A stretch of 64,000 nt of DNA, taken from contig NZ_JADKNH010000002.1 of assembly GCF_015352425.1 (NCBI RefSeq), positions 1 through 64,000 on the forward strand, given 5' to 3'. Under the pieces are notes generated by a model. The model searched no databases. It worked only from the letters and a program-made list of their open reading frames with translations, and had not been told where the DNA came from. The stretch comes from Fusibacter ferrireducens. Its GTDB lineage: Bacteria; Bacillota; Clostridia; Peptostreptococcales; Acidaminobacteraceae. Position numbers and translations under genes: made by a program. Below are positions 1 to 7,986 of the stretch, piece by piece (position 1 is the first letter of the stretch; each line of letters starts with the position of its first letter).

Positions 1-126
1 GTTGTTGAAGGTGGAGAATCTTTTCTTGGAATAATAGGGAGTAATTCCTTCAGAAGTAATGAGAGTAGCAACGAGAAAATTCTTATGGACATCGACGCCA
101 CAACAGATAGGATAAACAACTTTCAT
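1..126 (-). CDS. IS110-family transposase, N-terminal part (cut by window edge)
   Basis: The minus strand opens with ATG at 126 behind a strong GGAGG site and gives 42 residues that run off the left edge. The N-terminus contains CGVDVHKNFLVATLI, the DEDD/RuvC-like start (GxDVHK) typical of IS110 and IS1111 transposases, which cut and join DNA during transposition. Family knowledge: these enzymes work with a structured guide (bridge) RNA encoded in the non-coding end of the element. Only the first part is visible, so intactness cannot be judged. Confidence 0.85.
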   Translation of the reverse strand, partial: MKVVYPICCGVDVHKNFLVATLITSEGITPYYSKKRFSTFNN

Positions 127-355
127 AGCACAGCCTCCTTTCATAATTGAGAGGAGAAGACATTGACTGAACCATCACACATTTAACAAAGAGCTAAAAC
201 AATGATTAGCGTGCGGTCTAATAGAACCACTTATTTGTGCTTGAAAGATGATTCTTACACTAGTTATTATACTGATTTAAGCCGAGAAGAGCAGTCTACT
301 ACTCACCTCACCGTGCTTTGTAGTGTAATCTTCTCCTTAGTCTAATAATATCAGA
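127..355 (-). other. IS110 5' untranslated end; candidate guide-RNA region
   Basis: About 230 nt upstream of the transposase start contain no credible gene. In the IS110 subgroup the bridge RNA is encoded upstream of the transposase, on the same strand, so this is where it would lie. Visible structure: GGAGAAGA at 153-160 and its complement TCTTCTCC at 329-336 bracket the stretch. On the plus strand TTGAAA (241-246) and TATTAT (265-270), 18 nt apart, could be the promoter of the ECF gene. The exact element end cannot be placed from one copy. Confidence 0.35.
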
Positions 356-395
356 ATGGTGAAAACCGCACACCATTTTTTCATTACTATTTGTG

Positions 396-414
396 CCGCC
401 AGCGGTAGCGGCGG
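396..414 (+). promoter_or_regulatory. GC-rich hairpin in front of the ECF S-component gene
   Basis: CCGCC (396-400) and GGCGG (410-414) form a short strong stem in an otherwise AT-rich leader, ending just before the ribosome site of the next gene. It could modulate translation. I compared it with the THF and molybdenum-cofactor riboswitch patterns I know and saw no convincing match. Confidence 0.3.
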
Positions 415-427
415 AATGGAGGTTATT

Positions 428-970
428 ATGAAAAGAAATTACATTCAAGAAATGGTTCTAGCCAGTATGTTTATCGCCATTGGCATTGCACTGCCAATGA
501 TTTTTCACAGCTTTGGACTTGGGTCCACTTTTTTACCCATGCACATTCCTGTACTCATTGCCGCTTTTACATTGGGATTCCCATACGCTGTTGCAGTTGG
601 CATGTTGACCCCTTTATTAAGCAGCTTAATCACAGGCATGCCGCCCCTTTTTCCCGTAATGCCTTATATGATTTTTGAATTAGGTGCCTATGCTGCAATG
701 GGGTATTATTTAGGACAAAAATTAAAACTCAATATGTATTTAGCACTTATAGGCTGTATGATTACCGGAAGGCTCGTTGCAGGTGCTGCTGTATGGGTGT
801 TAGTGCTTTTCTTTGGCGCAAAATTCCAAGGTCCAGTTGTCTTTATCATTTCTGCAGTCACCACAGGACTACCAGGCATCATCATTCAACTGCTCTTCAT
901 ACCACCTGTCATTCTACTTTTAAAGAAGGCAAATGTGATTAAAAGCGAGGTATGTCATGTTGAGAAATAA
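428..970 (+). CDS. ECF transporter S component (substrate-binding membrane subunit)
   Basis: This 180-residue protein is almost entirely hydrophobic, with about six membrane segments and short loops, and resembles the PF12822-type S components of energy-coupling-factor vitamin importers. The ATG at 428 is chosen over an upstream in-frame ATG at 356 because GGAGG lies directly in front of it. No ECF ATPase or EcfT gene is in the window, so it would use a shared module encoded elsewhere (group II ECF). Its stop overlaps the start of the methyltransferase gene by 14 nt, so the two are translationally coupled and the ligand may relate to that enzyme. The ligand is unknown. Confidence 0.75.
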   Translation: MKRNYIQEMVLASMFIAIGIALPMIFHSFGLGSTFLPMHIPVLIAAFTLGFPYAVAVGMLTPLLSSLITGMPPLFPVMPYMIFELGAYAAMGYYLGQKLKLNMYLALIGCMITGRLVAGAAVWVLVLFFGAKFQGPVVFIISAVTTGLPGIIIQLLFIPPVILLLKKANVIKSEVCHVEK

Positions 971-1565
971 AGACTATTTCAATTCAAAAGCTAATTCATG
1001 GGACAATCAAGTAAAACATAACATGGATAAAGTCAAACAGATCATGGATTTGATTGAAATTCGTCAGGGTGATCACATATTAGACGTGGGAACTGGAACA
1101 GGTGTGACGATTCCAGTTTTGCGGTCTCTCGTTGGAGATCGCGGCAAAATCACAGCCATAGATGAAGCTGAGAAAATGATTGAAGTCGCACAAAGCAAAT
1201 TCAATCATCCCAATGTTGAATTTGTCATAGGCGATGTGCTGAGTGAAACCTTTCAAGACCATAAATTTGATGGTATTGTTTGTTACTCCATGTTTCCACA
1301 TTTCGAAGATAAGCGTGTTGCCATCTCCACGCTGTCTAAACTGCTTAAAAAAAATGGCAAACTCGTCATTTGCCATTCGCAAAGTAGAGATGCCATTAAT
1401 AACCTTCATAAAGATTTAGACGGTCCTGTTAGAGAAGATCGACTTCCCACAATTGAAGTTTTTAAAGAGCTGTTTTCAGAAGCTGATCTCAATCTCAGTT
1501 TAGAGATAGATAGTGAAGAAATGTTCGTTGTTATTGGGACATGCCATTCAATATTTTACATTTGA
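957..1565 (+). CDS. Class I SAM-dependent methyltransferase
   Basis: This 202-residue protein has the Rossmann SAM-binding motif DVGTGTG at residues 43-49 and an acidic residue in AIDEAEKM near 68-73 ending the second strand, as in small-molecule methyltransferases of the Methyltransf_11/25 groups. The start overlaps the ECF S-component gene, so the two are co-expressed. Its 3' end overlaps the convergent glycerate kinase gene by 10 nt. The substrate is not identifiable; the pairing with a vitamin-type importer suggests a cofactor or small ligand, which is inference. Confidence 0.8.
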   Translation: MLRNKDYFNSKANSWDNQVKHNMDKVKQIMDLIEIRQGDHILDVGTGTGVTIPVLRSLVGDRGKITAIDEAEKMIEVAQSKFNHPNVEFVIGDVLSETFQDHKFDGIVCYSMFPHFEDKRVAISTLSKLLKKNGKLVICHSQSRDAINNLHKDLDGPVREDRLPTIEVFKELFSEADLNLSLEIDSEEMFVVIGTCHSIFYI

Positions 1566-2698
1566 TTCAAACTCATAAACTTCCCCACATTGTAATAGCA
1601 GTTATAGACCAATCGCTCAGTCTCTTTTATGGCTTGTTCCAACGGCATTGGTCTATCCACTATGCTAAAAACACCATAGAGTCCGTGTTCATATAGACTT
1701 TCATAGCCTGTCGCCATAGCGCCTACAATGGCAACCACTGGAATCTGATTTTCAGCCCCAAGTTTGATGATGCCACTGGGGAGCTTCCCTTGAAGGGTTT
1801 GATGATCCATCTCTCCCTCACCTGTAATAATAAGATCGTAGCCACCTGACTCAATGCGTTCTTTTAACTTTAGTCTCTCACTGATAAGTTCAAAACCAGA
1901 GATGAGTTTGGTATCAAAATAAGCCAGCAAGCCTAATCCCAAACCACCTGCTGCGCCTATGCCCTTAAGATTTCTGAGCGATTTATTCACACTATCTTCG
2001 ATGATTGAAGCAAAATGCGTCATGCCCTGTTCTAAAATTTCTATCTGTTCTGGTGTTGCTCCTTTTTGAGGGCCATAAACTCTAGTGGCACCTCTTTCTC
2101 CAACCAGTGGATTATCCACATCACAAGCCACAAGAAACTTCACTTTTTTTACAAGATCACTTACATCTGCCCGATCTACAAATGCGACTTCTGATAGATG
2201 CTCTCCTGATCCTCTTAGAATCTTGCCATACTCATTTTTGAAATGAAAACCCATCGCTTCAAGCATACCCATACCACCGTCATTGGTTGCACTGCCGCCA
2301 ATACCCATGATAATCTCAGTACACCCTCGCTTTACAGCATCTATAATCAGTTGTCCCGTCCCAAAGCTAGACGCTTTAAGTGGCTCTAATTGCGATTTAG
2401 GTTGTAAGGTGATTCCTGATGCACTTGCCATCTCGATAACCGCTGTTTTACCATTACCTAGAAGCCCATAAGTCGCTATAATAGGTTGTCCATAGGGTCC
2501 CGTTACTTCTATGTTCACCCGTTTGCCACCCGTGTTTTCCACAAAAGTTTCAACGGTCCCTTCTCCGCCATCAGCCAAAGGGATTGTATCCACTTCACAC
2601 GCTTTTATGGCCTCAGTTAAAGCACTCTTGCCAATTCTGCCAATGTCCTTTGATGATAAACTGCCCTTAAATGAATCAGATGCTATGAGTATTTTCAT
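1556..2698 (-). CDS. glxK: Glycerate 2-kinase family (GarK/GlxK)
   Basis: This 380-residue protein phosphorylates glycerate, feeding photorespiratory-type or tartronate/glyoxylate products into glycolysis. Family motifs are DSFKGSLSS near residues 8-16, ADGGEGT near 42, GIGGSATNDGG at 132-142, GAAGGLG near 249 and TGEGEMD near 293. Length is normal for PF02595. ATG at 2698 is preferred over a GTG four codons upstream because GAGGTGG sits about 10 nt before it. It lies about 100 nt downstream of the amidohydrolase gene on the same strand, probably in one operon. Confidence 0.9.
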   Translation of the reverse strand: MKILIASDSFKGSLSSKDIGRIGKSALTEAIKACEVDTIPLADGGEGTVETFVENTGGKRVNIEVTGPYGQPIIATYGLLGNGKTAVIEMASASGITLQPKSQLEPLKASSFGTGQLIIDAVKRGCTEIIMGIGGSATNDGGMGMLEAMGFHFKNEYGKILRGSGEHLSEVAFVDRADVSDLVKKVKFLVACDVDNPLVGERGATRVYGPQKGATPEQIEILEQGMTHFASIIEDSVNKSLRNLKGIGAAGGLGLGLLAYFDTKLISGFELISERLKLKERIESGGYDLIITGEGEMDHQTLQGKLPSGIIKLGAENQIPVVAIVGAMATGYESLYEHGLYGVFSIVDRPMPLEQAIKETERLVYNCYYNVGKFMSLNQM

Positions 2699-2796
2699 AT
2701 TGAACGCCACCTCAAGTTGTTCTTTTCCATTATTATTTCACGCTCAGTTACCCTTGTCAATACATTGAAAAAGCATCATTTTATAAGTTATATTGT

Positions 2797-3585
2797 TTAT
2801 AATTTCAGCAGTTTAGCCATATTCTCTCCCAGAACAGCCTTGGCTACATCAGGTGTCTTTGCAACACTTCTTAAGGCATCTAGAGACAACTGAATATCGC
2901 CAAAAGGTCTATCCACTCCAAAGATACATTTTTGAGGCAATTCATTAATGACAATCCCCAATACAAAAGTCGAGTAATACGCCGAAGTATCCAGATATAA
3001 ATTGGGGATTTCTTTTGCAAGTGCCAAGGTATCCAGCCAATTGCTCCCACCAAGATGACCTAAAATAACAGGGGTGCGCGGGTATTGCTTTGCCAGTTCT
3101 GCTATAGCCTTTATATCTTGCATGTTTAACGGGAAAAAGGCATGAATCCAAATCGGCATGTTATTGAACTCTAGAGTTGATTTAAATACATTCTCCATGA
3201 GGTGAACTTGGCCTGTTCCAAAAGTGAATTCACCCATGCCTGCTAAATTATGTTTCTTAACATTATCGTGAATAAATTGCTTCGTTGTCTCTAGGTCTAA
3301 ACCAGCTGGCACGCCACCAAATCCGATGTACCTTGAGGGATGTTGCTCAATAGCCATTACAAGTTCTGCATTGGCTTTTTCTCGAATTTCCACCATGGAC
3401 CCTTTCTTACCCGCTAATAAATCATTTAGGAAATACATCGCCTCTTTCACGCCTTGTGCATCTTCAGCAACTTCTGGATGAAAGGATGTGGAAAACAATA
3501 CTGTTTTGTCCACGCCAGATTTATCCATTGCTTTTATATGTGCTTCTACTGGTAAAGTCACATGTGAATGTCCATCGATAATCAT
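2797..3585 (-). CDS. Amidohydrolase-2 family metal hydrolase/decarboxylase
   Basis: This 262-residue TIM-barrel protein of the PF04909 type starts with DGHSHV (metal ligands H6 and H8). WIHAFF (H148), GHLGG (H177) and GVDRPFGD (D225) complete the usual metal site. Family members hydrolyse or decarboxylate small carboxylic or aromatic acids; the substrate is not predictable. A good AAAGGAG site precedes the ATG. The glycerate kinase follows on the same strand, and an HxlR regulator is divergent and shares the upstream region, so HxlR may control it. Confidence 0.85.
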   Translation of the reverse strand: MIIDGHSHVTLPVEAHIKAMDKSGVDKTVLFSTSFHPEVAEDAQGVKEAMYFLNDLLAGKKGSMVEIREKANAELVMAIEQHPSRYIGFGGVPAGLDLETTKQFIHDNVKKHNLAGMGEFTFGTGQVHLMENVFKSTLEFNNMPIWIHAFFPLNMQDIKAIAELAKQYPRTPVILGHLGGSNWLDTLALAKEIPNLYLDTSAYYSTFVLGIVINELPQKCIFGVDRPFGDIQLSLDALRSVAKTPDVAKAVLGENMAKLLKL

Positions 3586-3620
3586 AAATTGAACTCCTTT
3601 TCTTCTATTTTATTTTACAA

Positions 3621-3690
3621 TTGAGCTTTTTCCTGACTTTTATTATAATGTGTTTATAACAAAAGAAAAGTATGCACTTTTTTGTAACAT
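3621..3690 (+). promoter_or_regulatory. Promoter and palindromic operator of the hxlR gene
   Basis: TTGAGC (3621-3626) and TATAAT (3644-3649) are 17 nt apart, a good sigma-A promoter reading toward the HxlR gene. Just after the -10 lies an imperfect inverted repeat, ACAAAAGAAAAGT against ACTTTTTTGT (about 3659-3685), placed over the expected start of transcription. A regulator bound there would block its own transcription, as is common in HxlR loci. The operator role is inferred. Confidence 0.5.
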
Positions 3691-3715
3691 ACTAACGAAA
3701 AGGAAAGTGATTTCT

Positions 3716-4045
3716 ATGTCTGAAAAAATCTGCTTTGTAGGCAGTAAAGAACCTTTTGAATATACGCTCTCTATTATCAGTGGCAAATGGAAACTTAAGA
3801 TCATCTACCTCCTAGCCTGTATGGGGACCGTGAGATATGGTGTGCTCAAGAAAAACATCGATGGCATTACACATAAAATGTTGAGTTCACAACTCAAAGA
3901 ACTGGAATCTGAAAAAATAATCTCACGAAAAGAATACCCTCAAGTCCCGCCTAAAGTGGAATATGCCCTTACAGAAAAAGGGCAAAGTCTAGTTCCACTT
4001 GTGATCAGCATGTGTGATTGGGGTGAGATGCATCGAACGGGCTAG
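3716..4045 (+). CDS. HxlR-family winged-helix transcriptional regulator
   Basis: This 109-residue protein shows the HxlR pattern: SGKWKLKII near residues 22-30, ITHKMLSSQLKELE forming the recognition helix near 51-64, and VEYALTEKGQSL for the wing and last helix near 81-92. These regulators bind as dimers and often sense aldehydes, quinones or redox state; cysteines 6 and 35 are candidates for sensing. ATG at 3716 is chosen because the family start lies there and a purine-rich AAAGGAAAG precedes it. It is divergent from the amidohydrolase gene. Confidence 0.88.
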   Translation: MSEKICFVGSKEPFEYTLSIISGKWKLKIIYLLACMGTVRYGVLKKNIDGITHKMLSSQLKELESEKIISRKEYPQVPPKVEYALTEKGQSLVPLVISMCDWGEMHRTG

Positions 4046-4112
4046 TACACACTTAATTATTTATGTAACTGAATCGATATATGTCTATCTATTAGAAGCT
4101 CTATTGAGAGTA

Positions 4113-4147
4113 TAAAAAAAGCACAAAGAATATTATTCTTCATGCTT
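4113..4147 (-). terminator. Intrinsic terminator of the amino-acid ABC operon
   Basis: A 13-bp stem with two wobble pairs (4119-4131 with 4135-4147, 3-nt loop) is followed on the minus strand by a run of seven U. It sits just after the stop codon of the ATP-binding gene. Confidence 0.8.
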
Positions 4148-4152
4148 TGATC

Positions 4153-4899
4153 TCACAGTACTTTGGATAAAAAGTCTTTTAATCTTGGATCTTGCGGCTC
4201 TTCAAACAATGCTTTTGGCGTATTTTCTTCTAAAATAGTGCCATCCGCCATAAACACGGCTCTTGTCGCCACTTCTTTTGCAAAGCCCATTTCATGTGTG
4301 ACAATCACCATGGTCATGCCTTCGTTTGCCAATTGCTTAATCAGTGCTAATACCTCACCCACCATCTCAGGGTCCAGTGCCGAAGTGGGCTCATCAAAGA
4401 GCATTACTTCCGGATTCATGGCAAGTGCTCTGACAATGGCAATCCTTTGCTTTTGACCACCCGAAAGCATTGCCGGATATTCATGCGCCTTATCCACAAG
4501 GCCAATGCGTTTTAAAAGCTCGTAGCCAATCTCATCTGCTTCTTCTTTTGTTTTCAGTCTGAGTTTTACAGGCACCATTGTGATGTTCTGTAACACGGTT
4601 TTATGTGGAAAGAGATTAAAATGCTGAAAAACCATGCCCATACGTCTTCTGTGAACATCAATATCCACATGTTTATCCGCAAGATTGACACCATCAAAGA
4701 GAATTTCCCCATGAGTCGGCGCTTCAAGCATATTTAAACTGCGCAGCAAAGTCGATTTTCCAGAGCCTGATGGCCCTATGATGACGACGACTTCGCCACG
4801 GTTTATATCAATGTTACAGTCATTAAGCGCTTGAATTTTCCCCTTATTATACGTTTTACACAATTGCCTTACCGATATTAATTTATCGCTTGTCGCCAC
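4153..4899 (-). CDS. Polar amino-acid ABC transporter, ATP-binding protein
   Basis: This 248-residue ATPase energises uptake with the permease and binding protein encoded upstream. Walker [10 protein letters not shown] is at 42-50, the ABC signature LSGGQKQR at 145-152 and Walker B VMLFDE at 165-170, followed by the H-loop in [12 protein letters not shown], all as in GlnQ/HisP-type proteins. Translation seems to start at GTG (4899), which has AGGAG about 10 nt upstream and overlaps the permease gene by 17 nt. The importer belongs to the glutamine/cystine/arginine group; the exact ligand cannot be told. Confidence 0.92.
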   Translation of the reverse strand: MATSDKLISVRQLCKTYNKGKIQALNDCNIDINRGEVVVIIGPSGSGKSTLLRSLNMLEAPTHGEILFDGVNLADKHVDIDVHRRRMGMVFQHFNLFPHKTVLQNITMVPVKLRLKTKEEADEIGYELLKRIGLVDKAHEYPAMLSGGQKQRIAIVRALAMNPEVMLFDEPTSALDPEMVGEVLALIKQLANEGMTMVIVTHEMGFAKEVATRAVFMADGTILEENTPKALFEEPQDPRLKDFLSKVL

Positions 4900-5587
4900 G
4901 TCTCATTCTCCTTTCAATAACCTCAATAACCTTGCTTGCTGGGTAATTGATACAGAAGTACATAAGTGCAGCAAGTACATAAGGGCCTATTGTGATATAG
5001 GTCGTTGCAGAAACGGTTTTTGCCGCCCACATGAGCTCTACCATACCAAGTGTAGAGAGTATAGAGGACTCTTTGACCATGGTTACAACTTCATTGGCCA
5101 GTGCTGGCAATATGTTTTTTATTGCCTGAGGCAGAACGACATATGCCATAGACATCCCTGCGGATAAGCCAAGACTTCTAGCGGCTTCATTCTGCCCGGA
5201 ATCCACTGCAAGTATGCCTGCACGAAAGATTTCTGCAACATAAGCTGCACTGTTAAGTGCCAATGCCACAACGCCAGGAATAAACATTGCCAAATTGATA
5301 AAACCAAAGAGATGATAACTTGGAATTTTAATAAAGTTGAACACCCCATAGTAGACCAGTGCAAGCTGAACTAACAGTGGCGTTGAGCGGAAAACAGCAA
5401 TGTAAATACCGGATAAACTTCTTATAAACCAGTTTTTGCTGAGACGCATCAACGCCAGTATCAAAGCAGGAATGACTGCTATTAGAACGGAAACAATGGA
5501 TACCAATAGTGTGTATTCAATACCCTGTATAAAAAAAGAAATATACTTAGGTAAAAATGTAAAGTTTATAAAACTTGTAGGTGACAT
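4883..5587 (-). CDS. Polar amino-acid ABC transporter, permease
   Basis: This 234-residue membrane protein has about five transmembrane helices and the HEQRo-family pattern, with the EAA-loop region [21 protein letters not shown] in the middle of the chain. ATG at 5587 is preferred over an in-frame codon at 5632 because GAAAGGA precedes it and the upstream extension would overlap a terminator stem. It forms the membrane channel with the downstream ATPase. A hairpin terminator separates it from the binding-protein gene. Confidence 0.9.
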   Translation of the reverse strand: MSPTSFINFTFLPKYISFFIQGIEYTLLVSIVSVLIAVIPALILALMRLSKNWFIRSLSGIYIAVFRSTPLLVQLALVYYGVFNFIKIPSYHLFGFINLAMFIPGVVALALNSAAYVAEIFRAGILAVDSGQNEAARSLGLSAGMSMAYVVLPQAIKNILPALANEVVTMVKESSILSTLGMVELMWAAKTVSATTYITIGPYVLAALMYFCINYPASKVIEVIERRMRRGDKR

Positions 5588-5613
5588 ATTGATCCTTTCT
5601 TTAAATGCAAAAT

Positions 5614-5656
5614 TAAAAAAACGTGTAAGCAAATTTGCATAAATAAGCTTACACGT
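5614..5656 (-). terminator. Intercistronic terminator/attenuator after the binding-protein gene
   Basis: A perfect 10-bp stem, ACGTGTAAGC (5621-5630) with GCTTACACGT (5647-5656), is followed on the minus strand by seven U. It stands between the binding-protein gene and the permease gene, where partial termination would give more binding protein than membrane subunits. Confidence 0.8.
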
Positions 5657-5675
5657 CCCTTCCTTATTTATACGA

Positions 5676-6476
5676 TTACTCTATAGCTTCGGCACTGAGT
5701 TCGTCTGCTGTTTTGATCCAAGTCTCCACAGTACCATCTCCAGTCACTTGAGCAATAGTCTTATTGATGGATTCAAGAAGCCCTTGTGGGTCTTCTTTTT
5801 GAACCGCCACGGCATAAGGATATGCCTCTCCTAAGCTCACTTCTGCAATTACAAGTGATTCGTCATTTGCTGCATATTGCTCTGCAACCGCACCATCCAG
5901 TACAATCGCATCACATTTACCATAAACTAAGTTGTTTACAAGATCTGTTACCGACGACATAGTCACCAAAGAGGCTCCAGTCATGTCATTTGTTACAATT
6001 TCAGCTTTCGTAGTACCCATTTGTGCTGCAACAGTTTTACCACTGAAGCTTTCAAGTGAAGTATATTCTGCTGCATTCTCAGCTTTAACGATGACCATTG
6101 GTGGTAAATCCGTATAATAAGGCTCTGAGAAATCAGCAACTTTTGCACGCTCTTCATTTGCCTCGATAGCGGCAATAACCATATCAATCTCACCCTTTTG
6201 AAGTGATGCCATGAGGTTATCGAAACTCATATTGACAATTTCAAGTTCTAATCCCATATCTTCTGCAATTTTTTTTGCAAAAGACACGTCTATGCCAGCA
6301 TATGTTTGCTCACCTTTTTCATCCAAAACGATAAACTCAAAAGGTGGATAGTCTGCTGACGTACCCAATACTAATTTTGTCTTTTCCGCTTTTGTTTCTG
6401 TCGCTGGCCCCGAACTACATGCTGTGATACTCATAACCATTGCAAAGGTCAATAATACAACTAATAATTTTTTCAT
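5676..6476 (-). CDS. Polar amino-acid ABC transporter, substrate-binding lipoprotein
   Basis: This 266-residue protein starts with a lipoprotein signal peptide ending in SITAC (Cys20), so it is anchored to the outer face of the membrane. The mature part is an SBP_bac_3 fold: GTSADYPPFEF near 39-49, GIDVSFAKKIAEDMG, and DMVIAAIEANEERAKVADFSEPYY. This is the first gene of the importer operon. GAGGAGA precedes the ATG. Ligand specificity within the amino-acid group is not visible. Confidence 0.93.
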   Translation of the reverse strand: MKKLLVVLLTFAMVMSITACSSGPATETKAEKTKLVLGTSADYPPFEFIVLDEKGEQTYAGIDVSFAKKIAEDMGLELEIVNMSFDNLMASLQKGEIDMVIAAIEANEERAKVADFSEPYYTDLPPMVIVKAENAAEYTSLESFSGKTVAAQMGTTKAEIVTNDMTGASLVTMSSVTDLVNNLVYGKCDAIVLDGAVAEQYAANDESLVIAEVSLGEAYPYAVAVQKEDPQGLLESINKTIAQVTGDGTVETWIKTADELSAEAIE

Positions 6477-6707
6477 AATGATTCTCCTCGTATAATATAG
6501 ACTTTTTATTTTTCTGTAGCTTAATCTCTTTTAATGAGTTTGTCGCTATATCAGCTCATATTATTATAATCCATATTGAACTAAATATAAACAATTAAAG
6601 ATGTATTTTTATGCATTTTTTTTAATGTTTCATCAGTTTTTTTAATTTGTAACCTTGCACATGCTTTCTTCTAGGAATTCATGATCTCTACAATTTATAA
6701 TTGCGCA

Positions 6708-6738
6708 AGAAAAAGAGCAGTTCAAATTAGAACAGCTC
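6708..6738 (-). terminator. Terminator downstream of gntR
   Basis: GAGCAGTTC (6715-6723) pairs with GAACAGCTC (6730-6738) with one mismatch, followed on the minus strand by a run of U. It ends the amino-sugar operon. The remaining ~230 nt up to 6476 show no gene and presumably hold the promoter of the amino-acid ABC operon. Confidence 0.75.
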
Positions 6739-6753
6739 CTTTAAATAATATAA

Positions 6754-7467
6754 TCACATTTTTACTTCCACAGTAACAGAATACCAGTCCTTATTGAAAT
6801 ACGTTTCCGCGTATTCTATAATTTTACCAGCCTCATCTACTGTGCTTCTCTTAACAAAGAAAGTATCCGTATTTTTTTTGATGTTCATGAGCTTCGCAAT
6901 TTGACTATCGTTAACTGCTTTTACGGAATAGTTTTCGTTCGCCCAAACAGGTACAATATCATATTCAGCAAGTGTTTTATAGAAAGATTTATTTTTGTAT
7001 ATCGCCTGTACTTGCTCAATACTGATTAGACTGCTGTCCATATAGGAAATTTGATAGGCAATGGGTTCATTATTGGCAAGTCTTATTCTGCGCACACACA
7101 CAATCGATTGAGTATGTGGAATCATCAGTTTTTCAGCAATACTCTCGTTGACTATTTCTTCTATTTTATCGACTTGCATGTCAATCTTATAACCTTGTTG
7201 TAGGAGTTCATCACTAAAACTGATTGAGGTCAATTTACGATTCATTTGCTTCTTGGTGACAAATGTGCCAACACCTTGCACACCAATCAAGTAATCCTCA
7301 TTGATCAGGTCATTAAACGCCTTTCTGACAGTAATTGTGGACACATTATATTTTTTCTTAAGTACAGATTCACTGTCCACCTTATCACCGGGACGTAAAT
7401 CCCCTGACTTAATGGCCTTTATAATATCTTGTTTTATCTGTAAATACTTTGGAACTTTATATTCCAT
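6754..7467 (-). CDS. GntR-family (HutC/UTRA) transcriptional regulator
   Basis: This 237-residue protein has an N-terminal GntR winged helix (PKYLQIKQDIIKAI, then LRPGDKVDSESVLKKKYNVS and TVRKAFNDL, residues 5-55) and a C-terminal UTRA ligand domain that usually binds a phosphorylated sugar. It is the last gene of the PTS/MurQ operon but also has its own promoter. A site near-identical to one at that promoter lies in front of the whole operon, so it likely represses both and is relieved by an amino-sugar phosphate (inference). Confidence 0.9.
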   Translation of the reverse strand: MEYKVPKYLQIKQDIIKAIKSGDLRPGDKVDSESVLKKKYNVSTITVRKAFNDLINEDYLIGVQGVGTFVTKKQMNRKLTSISFSDELLQQGYKIDMQVDKIEEIVNESIAEKLMIPHTQSIVCVRRIRLANNEPIAYQISYMDSSLISIEQVQAIYKNKSFYKTLAEYDIVPVWANENYSVKAVNDSQIAKLMNIKKNTDTFFVKRSTVDEAGKIIEYAETYFNKDWYSVTVEVKM

Positions 7468-7482
7468 ATTGGCAATCCCTCC

Positions 7483-7540
7483 TAATATGTTATCATGCTA
7501 ACTGATAAAATATTATAACACACCAATAGTACCGTGTAAA
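7483..7540 (-). promoter_or_regulatory. gntR promoter with GntR operator
   Basis: On the minus strand TTTACA (7535-7540) and TATAAT (7512-7517) are 17 nt apart. Just downstream lies TAATATGTTATCATGCTAAC (7483-7502), almost the same as the element at 12891-12910 in front of the operon. Shared core: TAATATGTTA, A/T, CATG, C/T, TAA. Both copies sit immediately after a promoter, the position expected for a repressor site. Confidence 0.65.
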
Positions 7541-7566
7541 ATGTACATAATACTCTTTTTTTTAGC

Positions 7567-7956
7567 CTATTCGGGAAATTTCGCCACGGCGGTCTTAGCT
7601 GACTCAACAGCGCGATTGGCCAATGCCTCAATCGATAAATCGTCCTCATTAAAGCTCAATTCCAAAAATGCCATTGTATTTAATCCCGCTACAGTGTAAT
7701 ATTGGCCCGGATGATTGGCACAAAGCTCAGCTGCTACTCTAAAGGGCGATGCCCCCAGTAAATCACATGCAAAGAGCACTTCATCCTCATTGAATTCTAG
7801 CAAGAGATGATTGACCTTATCTTTTAAGTCTTCTAAACTATCTTCTTTGGTCAAATCAATAAAATACATGTGTTGTGGTGCACCCACAATCATTTCTAAG
7901 TTATCCTTTACCCCTTTGGCATATCCACCATGCCCCATTACGATGACTCTTTTCAT
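7567..7956 (-). CDS. PTS mannose-family IIA component
   Basis: This 129-residue cytoplasmic protein carries the phosphorylation site His9 in MGHGGYAKGV and the family motif DLLGASPF (usually DLFGGSPF) near residue 64. It receives phosphate from HPr and passes it to IIB. It follows the IID gene, with a GGAGG site before the ATG. Length is normal for a separate IIA of the mannose/fructose/sorbose family. Confidence 0.9.
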   Translation of the reverse strand: MKRVIVMGHGGYAKGVKDNLEMIVGAPQHMYFIDLTKEDSLEDLKDKVNHLLLEFNEDEVLFACDLLGASPFRVAAELCANHPGQYYTVAGLNTMAFLELSFNEDDLSIEALANRAVESAKTAVAKFPE

Positions 7957-7986
7957 TCACTTCCTCCACTTCTACAATTGTTCAGT

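Noticed and set aside
396-414. Riboswitch in front of the ECF gene
   Set aside because: Only a short GC stem is visible; the conserved core bases of THF, TPP, preQ1 or Moco riboswitches were not found. Kept only as a hairpin.
1080-1409. 109-codon frame on the minus strand
   Set aside because: It lies fully inside the methyltransferase gene, whose SAM motifs prove the other strand, and has no ribosome site.
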